DNA from: Crocodylus rhombifer
Lineage: Eukaryota > Chordata > Crocodylia > Crocodylidae
DNA length: 64,000 bases
Direction: 5' to 3'
NCBI GenBank assembly: GCA_038503035.1
Contig: JAVSML010024579.1
Coordinates: 35,680-99,679, forward strand
Below are positions 11,266-21,914 of this stretch, in pieces (within the stretch, counting starts at the first letter, position 1; each line of letters starts with the position of its first letter). Under the pieces are notes generated by a model, which was not told where the DNA came from, did not search any database, and saw only the letters and a program-made list of their open reading frames with translations. Both the position numbers and the translations under genes were made by a program.

Positions 11266-12783
11266 TTAATCAAACATTTCCATTAGTATTTGAAATACCT
11301 AATATTATCATCAGCATGATCATTTTATTAATAATCATTTACTAGATGCTATCAGATGCATTTGACCCTATGACGAATGAAAGGGAAGACACAGCAGCCA
11401 CTCCAAGGATCTAAAGTAAACAGACAATACACTTGATATGCAATTCCCTCACTACTTCTTAGGTACATTGATACACTTTATGAGAGACATGCCTATTAAG
11501 AAAACACATAAAAAGGGGAGGATGATCAGTTTGTGTACTAAACTGCAAGGGCAGTCCCATTAATAAGTGACTGGTGGAAAAAGATGCAAAGAAATTTGAG
11601 AGTAGGAGAAGAAAACAAAGATAGTAATCAGTCAGGCAGCCTAAACAACCATTGCCCATAAAGGTGTTGCACTATATCATAGATCTGTATTCTGTTCATG
11701 TGTCTGCCACATACTTTGAGCTGCCTTTTATAAACAGCTCTAGGGCAAGGTCCTCAACTGGTTTAAATCATTGCAACACAATGGAAGTTAAATGGGCATA
11801 TGGCAGTTTATACAAGCTGAGAATCAGACACATAGTATGCACACGTGCATGTGTGTGTATGTACACAGGTAACGTTTTTTTAGGGTGGCATCTTTTATTG
11901 GACCAACTGTTTAGTTAGGATAGAGTTAGATGTGCACACAAGTTAGGGAAGTTTCCACTAGTTCAGAATGAAGCCCACAAACACAATATGGCGCACACAC
12001 ATATTCATGTATGGACATACATTTTCCCACAGAGAAGAGAAAAAGAGAGAAAGAGAGAGAGAAGCTGATAGCAATCAGTCTGGCATGTATGATTTCTGTG
12101 CTAACACCCAGATATTTGATTTCCAACATGGTTCCTCCCCTTACCTCTTAAAGACAAAAGAAAAGAAAAAATATCTGCACATTGAGTGGTTCCATTATAA
12201 ATTCATTTGCTAGTTTTTTATTAGTACAGAGAATGATGAATTAATCTGGTATGCACTATTCCATACAGTTCCCTCGTAATGCACCATTAATTGCACCATC
12301 ACAATAAAAATCTAACAAAAAAAAAAGAACATTGGAAGGAATCCATATGTTACTCTAAAGAGTGAGCCAACAAAGAAGCTGAATTAGTGCCATAAATTAA
12401 GAAATGCTGCAGTATGGTAAGAAAGTACTCCTTATGCTACAGCAATTCAGCCAGTCACCAGAGCAATACCCAAGCTCAGTTGTTTTGTCTTAATTGAATT
12501 GCTTCTGTCACAGGATGGTAGGGTCCTTGATCAGACTTCCTGCCCTGTATCTCATCTTGGTTAAAGCTTGCTTCTGCTCCAGTGCCTGCCACATGGTTTT
12601 GGTTCAGGTGAGATGGTAATTTGGCAAGAGAAACTGCTCACCACTCATGAGGATGTTATCTAGGGTTTTGGCTATGTCACTTGCTCTGTAGCTCCCTTAT
12701 TTCTCTAGCCCAAACAATGGTCTGTGAGCTCCATGGTATCCCTGTCTTTGAAGTTCTTGTCTCCTTATTCCTTAACGATCAGC
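11266..12783. other. Non-coding DNA with a short repeat fragment
   Basis: Mostly unrecognised. A fragment of the TTGGTCTAATAAAAG repeat family lies in reverse orientation at 11873-11917 (CATCTTTTATTGGACCAACT). A purine run of GAGA units lies near 12034-12062. The short frames have no domains. Confidence 0.5.
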
Positions 12784-12807
12784 CATACTGCCCAGTATGG
12801 GTGTGTG
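12784..12807. repeat. CATACTG-CC-CAGTATG palindrome, possible hAT end
   Basis: A perfect 7-bp palindrome with a CC centre sits immediately 5' of the CR1. The 20 bases at 12788-12807 (CTGCCCAGTATGGGTGTGTG) match 15253-15272 with one difference. CATACTGCCCAG recurs at 20382-20393. These are the two ends proposed for the hAT element downstream, so this spot may be a remnant of another hAT end. Confidence 0.5.
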
Positions 12808-13109
12808 GGAGTTCAAGAAGAGTGGTTGCTTCTCAAGGAAGCGATCCTCAGTGCACAAGCTAAATCTATTCCAACACGGAGGAAAGGTAGCAAGAAGGCA
12901 CAGCACCCCCCTGGCTCTCCAGAGACCTAGCGGACCTACTGTGGCTAAAAAGGAAAGCCTACAAAGGATGGAGGACGGGATTCACCTCCAAGGAGGATTA
13001 CTCCGCGCTGGTCCGGTCTTGCAGAGACCAAACCAGGAAAGCCAAGGCTGCAACTGAACTCCAACTAGCTCCAGGCATCAAGGACAACAAAAAGTCCTTT
13101 TTCAGATAT

Positions 13110-14243
13110 GTGGGGAGCCAGAGGAAAAGCAAGGGCAATGTTGGACCCCTGCTAAACCAGATGGGGCAACTGACAACTGACGCCCAGGAAAAAGCCAACC
13201 TATTAAATAGGTATTTTGCGTCAGTCTTTCATCAGTCCCATGGCACGCCCATGCCTGCTATGGGACAGGGAAATCTGGGTGATGGGGATCCCCTACCTTC
13301 CATCAATGCGGACCTCGTGAAGGAACACCTTGAGAAGCTGGATACCTTCAAGTCAGCTGGCCCTGACAATCTGCACCCCAGGGTACTCAAGGAGCTGGTG
13401 GGCATCATAGCCCAGCCCCTGGCACGGATCTTTGAAAACTCCTGGCGCTCTGGTGTAGTGCCCAAAGACTGGAAGAAGGCCAATGTGGTGCCAATCTTCA
13501 AGAAAGGGAGGAGAGTGGATCCGGCTAACTACAGGCCCATTAGCCTGACTTCTATCCTGGGGAAGATCTTAGAAAAGTTTATTAAGGAGGCCATCCTTGA
13601 GGGACTGGCCCAGGCTAACATTCTAAGGGACAGCCAGCACGGGTTTGTTGAGGGTAGGTCTTGTTTGACCAATCTCATTTCTTTCTATGACCAGGTGACC
13701 TATCACCTGGACAAGGGAGAAGAGATTGATGTCATATATCTTGACTTCAAAAAAGCTTTTGATCTGGTATCCCATGATCACCTCTTGGCCAAACTGGCCA
13801 GTTGTGGCCTTGGCTCCACCACAATCCACTGGCTGGGAAACTGGCTCCGTGGTCGGACCCAGAGGGTTGTGATTGATGGCAGTCACTCATCGTGGTGCCC
13901 TGTGACCAGTGGGGTCCCTCAAGGCTCTGTCCTGGGACCCATACTGTTCAACATCTTCATTAACGATGTGGACATTGGAGTCAGGAGTGGACTGGCCAAG
14001 TTCGCCGATGACACCAAACTTTGGGGCAAAGCATCCACGCCAGAAGATAGGCGGGTGATCCAGGCTGACTGGACAAGCTCAGCAAATGGGCAGATGAGAA
14101 CCTCATGGTGTTTAACACCGAAAAATGCAAGGTTCTCCACCTTGGGACGAAAAACCTGCAGCACCCTTATACGCTCAGCAGTGCTACGTTGGTTAGCACT
14201 ACAGAAGAAAGAGACTTGGGGGTCATCATTGACCACAAGATGA
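13110..14243 (+). pseudogene. CR1 ORF2: reverse transcriptase, frameshifted
   Basis: A non-LTR reverse transcriptase that would copy CR1 RNA at a nicked genomic target. The RT blocks are in order: NVVPIFKKGRRVDPANYRP (about residue 125-145), QHGFVEGRSC, DVIYLDFKKAFD, SGVPQGSVLGPILFNIFIND, and the catalytic FADD box at 14001-14012 (residues 298-301). After VIQAD the frame goes wrong. The nested copy has GACCTGGAC where this one has GACTGGAC, so one C was lost near 14069 and the last 50 or so residues are out of frame. The correct frame resumes at about 14105 and continues to 14701. The start used is an internal methionine, since the 5' part of the protein is missing. Not functional. Confidence 0.93.
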
Positions 14244-14701
14244 ACATGAGCCTCCAATGTGATGCTGCGGCTAGTAAAGCAACCAAAATGCTGGCGTGCA
14301 TCCATAGATGCTTCTCGAGCAAATCCCGGGATGTCATTCTCCCCTTGTACTCAGCCTTGGTGAGGCCGCAGCTGGAGTACTGCGTCCAGTTTTGGGCTCC
14401 ACAATTCAAAAAGGATGTGGAGAAGCTTGAGAGAGTCCAGAGGAGAGCCACGCACATGATCAGAGGTCAGGAAAACAGATCTTACGATGACAGACTGAGA
14501 GCCATGGGACTCTTTAGCCTGGAAAAGCGCAGGCTCAGGGGTGATCTGATGGCCACCTATAAGTTTATCAGGGGTGACCACCAGGATCTGGGGGAACGTC
14601 TGTTCACCAGAGCGCCCCAAGGGATGACGAGGTCAAACGGTCACAAACTCCTGCAAGACCATTTCAGGCTGGACATAAGGAAGAATTTCTTTACTGTCTG
14701 A
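14105..14701 (+). pseudogene. CR1 ORF2 C-terminal region, after the frameshift
   Basis: This continues the preceding RT in another frame: VFNTEKCKVLHLGTKN, then LPLYSALVRPQLEYCVQFW, RVQRRATHMIRGQ, EKRRLRGDLMATYKFIRG and RLDIRKNFFTV. A TGA at 14699-14701 stops it where the sister copy at 30 kb reads CGA (VRAPKVWN). The last CR1 residues therefore lie beyond the stop. The two lesions together show the copy is dead. Confidence 0.92.
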
Positions 14702-14900
14702 GCCCCCAAGGTCTGGAACAGTCTGCCAGCGGAGGTGGTTCAAGCATCTACATTGAACACCTTCAAGAGTAAATTGGATGCTTATCTTGCTGGGATCCTA
14801 TGACCCCAGCTGACTTCCTGCCCTTTGGGCAGGGGGCTGGACTCAATGATCTCCCGAGGTCCCTTCCAGCCCTAATGTCTATGAAATCTATGAAATCTAT

Positions 14901-15257
14901 TTTTCTGCTTTGAAGCTGAGCCCACCTGGGTTCCTCTGAGGACCTCCTCTTCACCCATTTTTAGTCTGCCCCCTCCAATACTCCAGGAAGCAACTAAAAA
15001 AAAAAAAAGACCCTCCAGGTTGTCTAATTAACTAAAGAAAAAATACTTCCCTTTTGCCTGGGACAGTTAAGTCCCTTTATGGTTGGAATCTTCCCAGGCC
15101 TTTCCCTGTCTGCCCAGCTTGGGCCTGCTTAAGCATCTCTTTTTTTGGCAGTTTCCCCCCTGCAGAAGGGACTCTCCTAATCTGGCCATGCTTCCCCTTT
15201 TTCCTTCCTTCTGGTACCTGTTTTATCACCACTGGGGCAGTTGTTAATCAGTCTGCC
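14901..15257. other. Spacer between CR1 and hAT
   Basis: Contains an A-run (about 14995-15009) and pyrimidine-rich stretches. No gene or repeat family is recognised. Confidence 0.4.
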
Positions 15258-15711
15258 TAGTATGGGTGTGTGAAGCATCAGTTGCCTATTCAGATAAGTT
15301 TTGGATGGATTCAGAGACCAAATCACTGAATTCAAATTGAATCAGGAGGGAAAAAGCCCTCTGAATTGATTCAGAGCCTCCAAATTGATTCAGAAAAGAT
15401 TCAGAAATAAGGAAGACAGTCTTTCAGGGGAAGAGAAACTGAAAAGAAGGAGGGGGAGCAGTGGGGGTAAGACTGACATCTCTAGCTGGCCAGTGACTGT
15501 GATCTTTCCCTGAGTCCCCTTCCAATCACATAGAGGGGCATAGAAACGGCATATAACCCTCTGTCTACAGCCTTTCTGTGCCTTTTGTGAGTTGTTTCTG
15601 CCTGAGCAACAGCTTCTAAAAGGTACTGGACTGGGGTGGTTTCCTACGTAGTCAATCTCTTGCTAGTTTCTGTTTTTGGAAAGGATTAGATACAGCTTAC
15701 TAACTAGAATC

Positions 15712-15985
15712 CAGTGGTGAGCACCAGTGCAACCCCTAACAGGCCGCATTTGCCACTTAGGTAATGGACAAGGGAGGCAGGCAGGAGGGCTGGTGCCCCC
15801 CACACAAGTGCCGGCCAGGGAAGTGGCCATGGTACTCCTTTGTGATCAGCCATGCCCCCCACCCCAAGTCAGTGGGACTGGCCGCAGAGGGACCACTTCC
15901 ACCCCAGTTGCTGACTGGTCACTCGGGGGCATGTGACCCCCCCCCAACTAAGGTGGCACCAGTTGTCCATGCTAGAATCCCTCTA
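15712..15985 (+). repeat. G+C-rich insert with C-run, unclassified
   Basis: It starts CAGTGGTGAGCACCAGTG and ends near GGTGGCACCAGTTGTCC, so its ends are roughly inverted (GGTG.GCACC). It carries a GGGGGCATGTGACCCCCCCCC stretch similar to the one at about 9303-9325. It is probably a small element inserted in, or part of, the hAT 5' non-coding region. Confidence 0.45.
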
Positions 15986-16149
15986 TTTATCCCTATCCAA
16001 CCCATGTCTTTCTCCTTATATCTATTCTTGTTTGTTTTTTTCCCAAAAATTTTTTTAAAAAGAAAGCTGTGTTTTCCATAGCAGTGTGATCCATCACTGT
16101 ACAGGAAAGCACATGCATTACATGCACTCACACACATACATCATAGAAG

Positions 16150-16300
16150 AAGTAGTCCGATATTATTAAACACAACACAGAAGAAGTCAGACCGTCAGAT
16201 GTCAGAGGAGATATTATTTTAGTTACACAAACAACAGTAAACACAACACAGAAAAAGTCAGACACAGTCATACATCAGAAAAGCAGAAGAGATATTACAG
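16150..16300 (+). repeat. Two-unit direct repeat (~71 bp)
   Basis: AAACACAACACAGAAGAAGTC (starting 16168) recurs as AAACACAACACAGAAAAAGTC (starting 16239), with similar flanks. It is a short tandem duplication upstream of the transposase. Confidence 0.6.
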
Positions 16301-16479
16301 CAGCCTTAAGGCCTCTACTGCCAGTGGGAGCAAGGAGGTGGGAGCAGTACTTGTACCTGCACCTGCACCACCTCCCCTAACACAAGAAATAGCCACCAGC
16401 GGCAGTCTCCTTCACCCCAATTTCATCTCCCAGCATAAGCCTCCCAGTACCAGAAGAATAGCAGGATCTGGAACCAGGG

Positions 16480-17910
16480 GACCTGAATTCCCTAGTTAAA
16501 GAAATTCTGGAGAAGAAGGGGGAATATGAGTTTGTGCTCCACACATGTCAAAGTTCCCCTAGGAATGCAGGGAGTACGTGAGGGAGGAGCTGTGCAACGC
16601 AGGGCCACAGGTAGCCTTGCACTTCACCTCTGATATCTGGAGCAGCCAGGGTGGAGATCATACCTACCTCTCCCTCACAGGGCACTGGTGCGATCAGTCA
16701 GATCATTGGTGGGATTATGGTGCCTGGTGCAGGGGGGGCTTATTGGACAGGGCGAGCTCACCCACAGGTTCATGGTCACCAATAGTATGGTCAAGGCGAT
16801 GCATGATGCTAACTTTGTTGGCATCTGCTGTGTGGCACACAAGTTACACCCCATAGTCAGGAATGCCTTGGAGAAGGACAGGGATGCCGGTGATGGTGCC
16901 ATCACTACCACCCAGCTAATTTCACAATGCAGGAAAGTGAAGGGCTACTTCTGCTGGAGCAACAAGGGGGGAAGATGCTGCAGGAGAAACAGACAGAGCT
17001 GAGCAACCTGCAGCACAAAATCATGCAGGATGTGGAGACTCGGTGGAAGCATACCTGATGCTGGAAAGGCTGATGAAGCAACAGAAGGCCATCCATTAGA
17101 TGGCCTTACTTGGGGAAATTAGGATCAGCAGTCCCCTTAACAGCTGAGCTGGGTACCATCTCCCAGATCTTGGTGGTCCTGAAGCCATTCCTTGAGGCTG
17201 ACAAGACACTCAGCACTGACAATACCCTCCTTAGCCAGGTGATCCCTGTAGTGAGGGAACATGAAAATCAAATGGAGAAGGTCCAGGGGATCAATACTCC
17301 TGGCTGGGGCAGGCTGCTGTCACCAGATGTGCAGGCACTGGTAAGGAGGCTGAAGGAGGGCATCAGGAAATGGCTGGATCTGTTGTGGTCCAGTATGGTC
17401 CATATGCTGGAGGCCATGTACAACTCAAAGGTGAAGGGAAGCATGAGCACTGGCAGCACCAAAACCCTGATCACTGGACGGAGGTGCTGGTGAACAGAGC
17501 CAGGGAGGCAGAAGGGCACAGGTGAGGGGATGTGGAAGAGGAAGATCCACTTTCCTGTGCCAGCACTTCTGGCACTAGCACCAGCCACTCTCCTCCACGC
17601 CAGCTGCTGCCAATGTGGGGCAAGGGCATGGCTTCAATGCAAGGGTCAAGATGCACCAGGCCCCAGCCTTGGGCAGGTAGCACTGAAGCTTTGGTGGCTA
17701 CCTATCTCACCGAGGATGTGGAGCCACTGGACTCTGACCCCTTGGCCTACTGGGCAACCCACAGCCAGAAGTGGCAGGATCTGGCCACGGTTACCTGGGA
17801 ACACCTGCCCTGTCCACCAACCAGTTTTCTGAGTGAGAGGGTGGTCAGCACTCTTGGATATAGTAGTGACACCCCACCTCACCTACTTGGATCCTGGTTT
17901 AGTGGAGCAG
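16480..17910 (+). pseudogene. hAT-family (ZBED-like) transposase pseudogene
   Basis: A cut-and-paste transposase of the hAT superfamily, now broken into several frames. The RNase H-like core begins with VALHFTSDIWSS, whose Asp (about 16632) fits the first catalytic residue. It continues TYLSLTGHW, then VKAMHDANFVGICCVAHKL, matching the conserved CxAHxL block. The usual TDNGAN second-Asp motif is reduced to VTNSMV, so a catalytic residue appears lost. Then come DVETRW (about 17029), ISQILVVLKPFLEA, and the C-terminal dimerisation region DPLAYWATHSQKW...SFLSERVVSTLGY (about 17730-17865). Frames shift at about 16690, 16990, 17110, 17490 and 17860, and the DVETRW stretch is followed by a stop. 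The C-terminus after LVEQ at about 17910 is replaced by unrelated sequence. No BED zinc finger is seen upstream. Confidence 0.85.
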
Positions 17911-18436
17911 CAGGTGTTTCCTCCCACTGCTGGGGTTCCCCAAGCTCCACCTGTAGACTGGGTGAGTGCTACCCTCCTCACTCTGTCTGCACATAATTCT
18001 GTGGTTTTTCTTTAAACCAGTTAATGTCCCACTCCCTGAGCTGGAGTCAGCATTCACTGCATCACCAGCCATCAGAGGAAGAACATGTTCCGGCTGAGCT
18101 CCCATGCCAGGACAAACTTAGAAGTATGGACTGGGGCTATGAGGAAGGAGGAGACCCCAGGTCCTGGGCATGACCACTAAAACTGTACTCTACCAGGTTG
18201 GGAAGCCTGGTGGGACTGCTGGTGGTGCGGCAGGCCCAGGAAAAGCCAGGACTGAGATCCCCCTGGTGAAGGGTGGGTAGGCTCCATAACCTCCAGCCAC
18301 CACATGCATACACACAGTCCTGGCTGGGAAAAACCCAGACCCGTCACGTCTTTGACGGGCCTGAGTCTTGCTGGTTGCAGTGGAGTTGTGACGCTCCAAG
18401 TGAGCTCAGCTGAGCTGCCTGGGATGCCAGCTTTCA

Positions 18437-19335
18437 GGTTGAAAAATCCTTCACCAGGCTGAGGAAGCACCTGCAGTTGGTGTGTATGCTGTTCCTGGAT
18501 GGAAGGAATAGTAAAGAAGTCAGAGGCTGGCATGCAATGCAGGGAAGAAAGCCAGTCAGTGAAAATGGAAATGGAGGCATTAGGGGTTGAGGGACAGGCT
18601 GGGGGGAGTAGAGGGACATAGCAGCTCAGGTATAACTGGAGAGATACCTGGGGAGTCAGATGTCTGCCAGGTTGTAGTGTGTCATAAATCCAATGTCTAT
18701 ATTGAGTCCATGAGTTTCTGTACCTAGGAGGCTGATGAAGTGAAGTTCATAGGCCAGTCTGTGAAATGTGGTTTGTAAATTCCCTTTGAGGATCAGCCTT
18801 GAGAGACTGAAAACAGTGGGTTTTTTGTGAGAAATGTGCCCCTACAGGTAGTTGGGAATTCTTGTCTTTGATAGATTCTGGTGTGCAGTTTGTGAGGGTA
18901 CTGGAGATTGTTGGCAGGTTTTGTTTTGAGCTGTAGGAAGTTGGCCTCTGGTGATGAAGTTAGCAAGGTTCGGTATTTGTTTGAATTTACAAACCACTTT
19001 TCACGTCTGGGCTTATGAACTTCACTTCATCAACTTCCTAGATACAGAAACTCATGGACTCAGTATAGACATTGGATTTATGACACAATAAAACCTGCCG
19101 GACATCTGACTCTCCAGATAGCAGCAGGTATCGCTCCACTTTTACCTGTTACATTCCCCTTCCCCCTACAACCTGTACCTCTCACCCTCTGATGCCTCCA
19201 TTTCCATTTTCACTGACTGGCTTTCTTGCCTGCATTGCATGCTAGCATCTGGCTTTACTATTTCTTCATCCAGAAACAGCACACACACACACCAACTGCA
19301 GGTGTTTCCTCAGCCTTACAAAGTGTTTTTCAACC
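18437..19335. repeat. Large inverted repeat (~350-bp arms, 200-bp spacer)
   Basis: The left arm 18437-18782 is the reverse complement of the right arm 18983-19335. Matching words in order, from the outside in, are GGTTGAAAAA, AAGCACCTGCAGTTGGTGTG or its variant, GCATGCAATGCAGG, AAGAAAGCCAGTCAGTGAAA, GGAAATGGAGGCAT, GAGTCAGATGT, TCATAAATCCAATGTC, CATGAGTTTCTGTA, TGATGAAGTGAAGTTCAT and GTGGTTTGTAAATTC. Homology stops abruptly at both inner edges. The arms are diverged, with substitutions and small gaps, so the structure is old. No coding sequence is recognised in the arms or spacer. It lies 3' of the transposase and may be a fold-back element inserted there. Confidence 0.85.
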
Positions 19336-19729
19336 CAAAAACTTGCTAAGATATATTTCTGTAACTATTCACTTGATCTACTAAGAGCTACTAGATTGAC
19401 CCAAATAACCTTGTTTGCCAGTGCCAAGTCCTTAGACCAACACCCCTAGCACCTCTCCCTGGTCAGCTGACCAGAAGGATGCATCTAAACTCCAGGGCTG
19501 GGGCTGGCAGGGAGAGTTCTCTGGCAGCTGCTGAAGAAGAAGCTCCTGCAGGAAAGGAAAGAAAGGCTATAGTCTGTGACAATTTGGCTGCTGAGATGCT
19601 GCTAGTGCTACTGTGCTGCTTACTTACCTGTTGTTATTTGAAGTGGTAGACCAGGATGAGGAAGCCTCATTAAGGCACACTACTGAGTCATGTAGAGGTC
19701 CCAGCACCAGTGAAGGCACGCTTTTACAC

Positions 19730-20180
19730 ACACACGAAGTCACACATGTCACAAGTTTTGCTTGTCAGCAGCCTGAGGTGCAGTTTCCCAGAAACCCCTG
19801 CACCTAGCTCTTTGAAACCTGGCAGGCTTCATGGCCTCAGCAGGGGCTGGCATGCCTGCAGTTTTCACTCTGCTGCATCTTAATGCATACACACAGTCAC
19901 ACACCAGAAGTTTTGCTTATCAGCAGTGTAAGGTGTAGTTTCCCAGAAACCCCTGCAGCTATCATCTTGAAATCTGGAAAGCTTCATGGCTTCAGCAGGG
20001 GCTATCATGCCTGCAGTTTTCATGCCTCTGCACCTTAACACACACACGTGACACAAGTTTTGCTTATCAGCAGCTTGAGGTGGAGTTTCCCAGAAACCCC
20101 TGAGCCCATCTCCTTGAAACATGGCAGACTTTATGCTCCAAGAATGGGTTACTATTCCTGCAATTTTTTATCTGAATCAG
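19730..20180 (+). repeat. Tandem repeat, ~150-bp unit, about three copies
   Basis: The word AAGTTTTGCTTxTCAGCAG recurs at 19753, 19908 and 20055, so the periods are 155 and 147 bp. Each unit also has GTTTCCCAGAAACCCCTG, TTGAAA.CTGG or a variant, and CATGCCTGCAGTTTTCA (weaker in the last unit). Each unit is preceded by a CACACA stretch. It lies near the 3' end of the hAT element. Confidence 0.88.
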
Positions 20181-20388
20181 CCAAAAAATAACAAAGTTAT
20201 AGGTATTTCAATGATTCCCCATTATAGTCTATGGCCAAATCTCCTCAAATCAGCGCTGAATCTTCCGAAGCTGATTCAGCCAAATTGATTTAGGACAGTG
20301 ATCCAAATCTCCAAATCAAAACACTGTCCTCTGAATCAGCCAAACCTGAATCCAAATTGAATACTTCCCTATTCGCTCAGGCATACTG

Positions 20389-21447
20389 CCCAGGTGACCC
20401 TCCTGAACAAGGAAGGCCCCAGGAGTTGTTTCCTACCCCCTGGTTGTTAATCCCACACAGGCTTGTTTACCCTGCCATTTTCCAGAGCTCCCCTCTTCAA
20501 ACTCTGCTCCCTGCCACACTTCCTAAAAAACAGAGAGAGAGATGTCCAGGGAGATCCTGGAAACATGATTCCTTTAGGTGCCAGAGTACCAAAGATTCTG
20601 CCAAAGTTGGTTGAGGCACAGGAGGCAATGAAGCAAGATAGGTCCTCCATGTAGATCCCTATGGTCTACAGTGAATTTACCAGGCCCAGGAGTTCTATGG
20701 ATTCACTCTGTGGTGGAGGCAAAGCACACTTTAACAACGGAAAGCATGAAAAGGAAGATACAAAATAAGCCCAAACTCACTAAGTTTCCAATTAATATAT
20801 TAATAGCTTACATCGTGAATATAATTACATAGTGAACTACTGAGTTGGTCTAATAAAAGATATCACGTCTACTCAAAGAACCTTGCCTGCCTATAGTGAA
20901 TATAAGACAAAGGAGTGGAAAACAAGGGAAGAGATTCCTTGGCCATTGAATCCAGTCCTATGATACTGCAAGTACCATCCTCTTCATAAAGTTAAGTGCG
21001 CTCTCAAAACCAGTTAGGTGATTTTCCCACACAAGAGAAGTCCATGATTACAGACCCTTCTCCTAAATTAAAGCATAAATTTATGTGTGGCCAGTCCATA
21101 CCCCTCTGTTCTTGCGTTAATGCAGCCTTTTAGCTTACATATCTGTTTTCCCTCCTGATGTTTATTTCCCTCCCTGTTAATATCAAGAGAGAGCAATCAT
21201 ATCCCCTTCAGCCTTTATTTTACTAATCTAACAAGCTCTTTCAATCTCCTCCCATAAAAATAGGCTATCCATGTCCCTGAATATCTATCATGCCCCTGAA
21301 TACCATTTCCTGCACCTATTCCTCTTTAAATCTTAAATATAGATACATATTACTATACACAGTATGCTGGATGAAGTCTTAGAAAGTGTCTTTTATAATG
21401 GCATAATATTTCCCTGTTTCTACTGGGTCACACCAGATATAGCCTGG
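20389..21447. other. Non-coding DNA with a repeat fragment
   Basis: No gene is recognised. A fragment of the TTGGTCTAATAAAAG family lies at 20842-20890 on the plus strand (GTTGGTCTAATAAAAGATAT followed by CTACTCAAAGAACCTTG). Confidence 0.5.
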
Positions 21448-21897
21448 GCACGTCCAGATGTGATATTAATGCAACACAAACTCCAGCATAGTTAATGCCA
21501 GACTTTATTGCTCCTGGGCACAGTGTTTACATGTGCAATTGGGACCACAGCATGTTGAGCAGGGGCAGTGCAGCCCAGGCTGGAAGGGGGTCCCAGGGAT
21601 CAGCCTGCCAGCTCAAAGCTGCTCTCCCCTGGCTCACTATGCTGCAAATGGGCTGGCTGGGGCACAAGGCAGCAGGCAGCCCCTGAACTGTAGCACCCTC
21701 ATGCCCAACCCTGTCCCAGTCACCATCTATACATGTATCGCAGCAGAGTAAATAACTCCACTGCAGAATAGTGCTTGTGTTGGGCAGTTAATTAGTTTAC
21801 TCTGGCCTGATTGGGGCACACATGTAGATAGTGACACTTTACTGCAGAGCTAATAGACAATTCCACAGTAAAGCATCTCATGTAGATGCACCCTCTG
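21448..21897 (+). mobile_element. MITE, CTACACATG-terminus family, copy 2
   Basis: The same element and orientation as 9555-9985. The left end is GGGCACGTCCAGATGTG and the right end, on the opposite strand, is AGGGTGCATCTACATGAG. The body shares CTCCAGCATxGTTxATGCCAG, GCAGCAGAGTAAATAAC and TTAATTAGTTTACTCTGGCC with copy 1. It is about 450 bp without coding capacity. Confidence 0.77.
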
Positions 21898-21914
21898 GCG
21901 ATTACTATGGTCAC

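Larger units (their letters stand above)
12800..14900 (+). mobile_element. CR1 LINE, 5'-truncated 2.1-kb copy (AAATCTATG subfamily)
   Basis: This copy contains the end of the endonuclease-RT linker, the reverse transcriptase and the 3' end. The linker at 12810-13110 is recognisable as WLLLKEAILSAQAKSIP and RKGSKKAQHPPGSPE, but it is broken by frameshifts and a stop. The RT follows at 13110-14243, then a frameshift and the C-terminal region. The 3' end is CTGGACTCAATGATCTCC plus a tail of AAATCTATG units ending at 14900. It is the best reference in this window for the related deleted copies at 29541-30961 and 52297-52849. Confidence 0.95.
15258..20388 (+). mobile_element. Degenerate ~5.1-kb hAT DNA transposon (composite)
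   Basis: The proposed left end is TAGTATGGGTGTG at 15258. The right end, read on the minus strand, is CAGTATGCCTGAG at 20388, giving a short imperfect inverted repeat. The sub-terminal regions match too. 15290-15430 and, on the opposite strand, 20200-20375 are both full of GATTCAGA/GAATCAGC/AAATTGATT words, a composition common near the ends of amniote hAT elements. Between them lie a decayed hAT transposase (about 16480-17910), a G+C-rich insert (15712-15985), a large inverted repeat (18437-19335) and a tandem repeat (about 19730-20180). No 8-bp target duplication is visible (AGTCTGCC left, CCCAGGTG right), so the boundaries are provisional. Confidence 0.72.

Noticed and set aside
13232..14457. 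Minus-strand frames antisense to the CR1 reverse transcriptase
   Set aside because: They are shadows of the plus-strand RT. The same antisense proteins recur at every CR1 copy.
17961..18020. Possible GT-AG intron in the hAT transposase (GGTGAGTG ... AAACCAG)
   Set aside because: The splice-like words are present, but the protein on both sides does not join cleanly. A small insertion explains it equally well.
18660..19120. Repeated TGATGAAGTGAAGTTCAT blocks as a CRISPR-like array
   Set aside because: There are only two copies, in inverted orientation, in a vertebrate genome. It is an inverted repeat and not an array.
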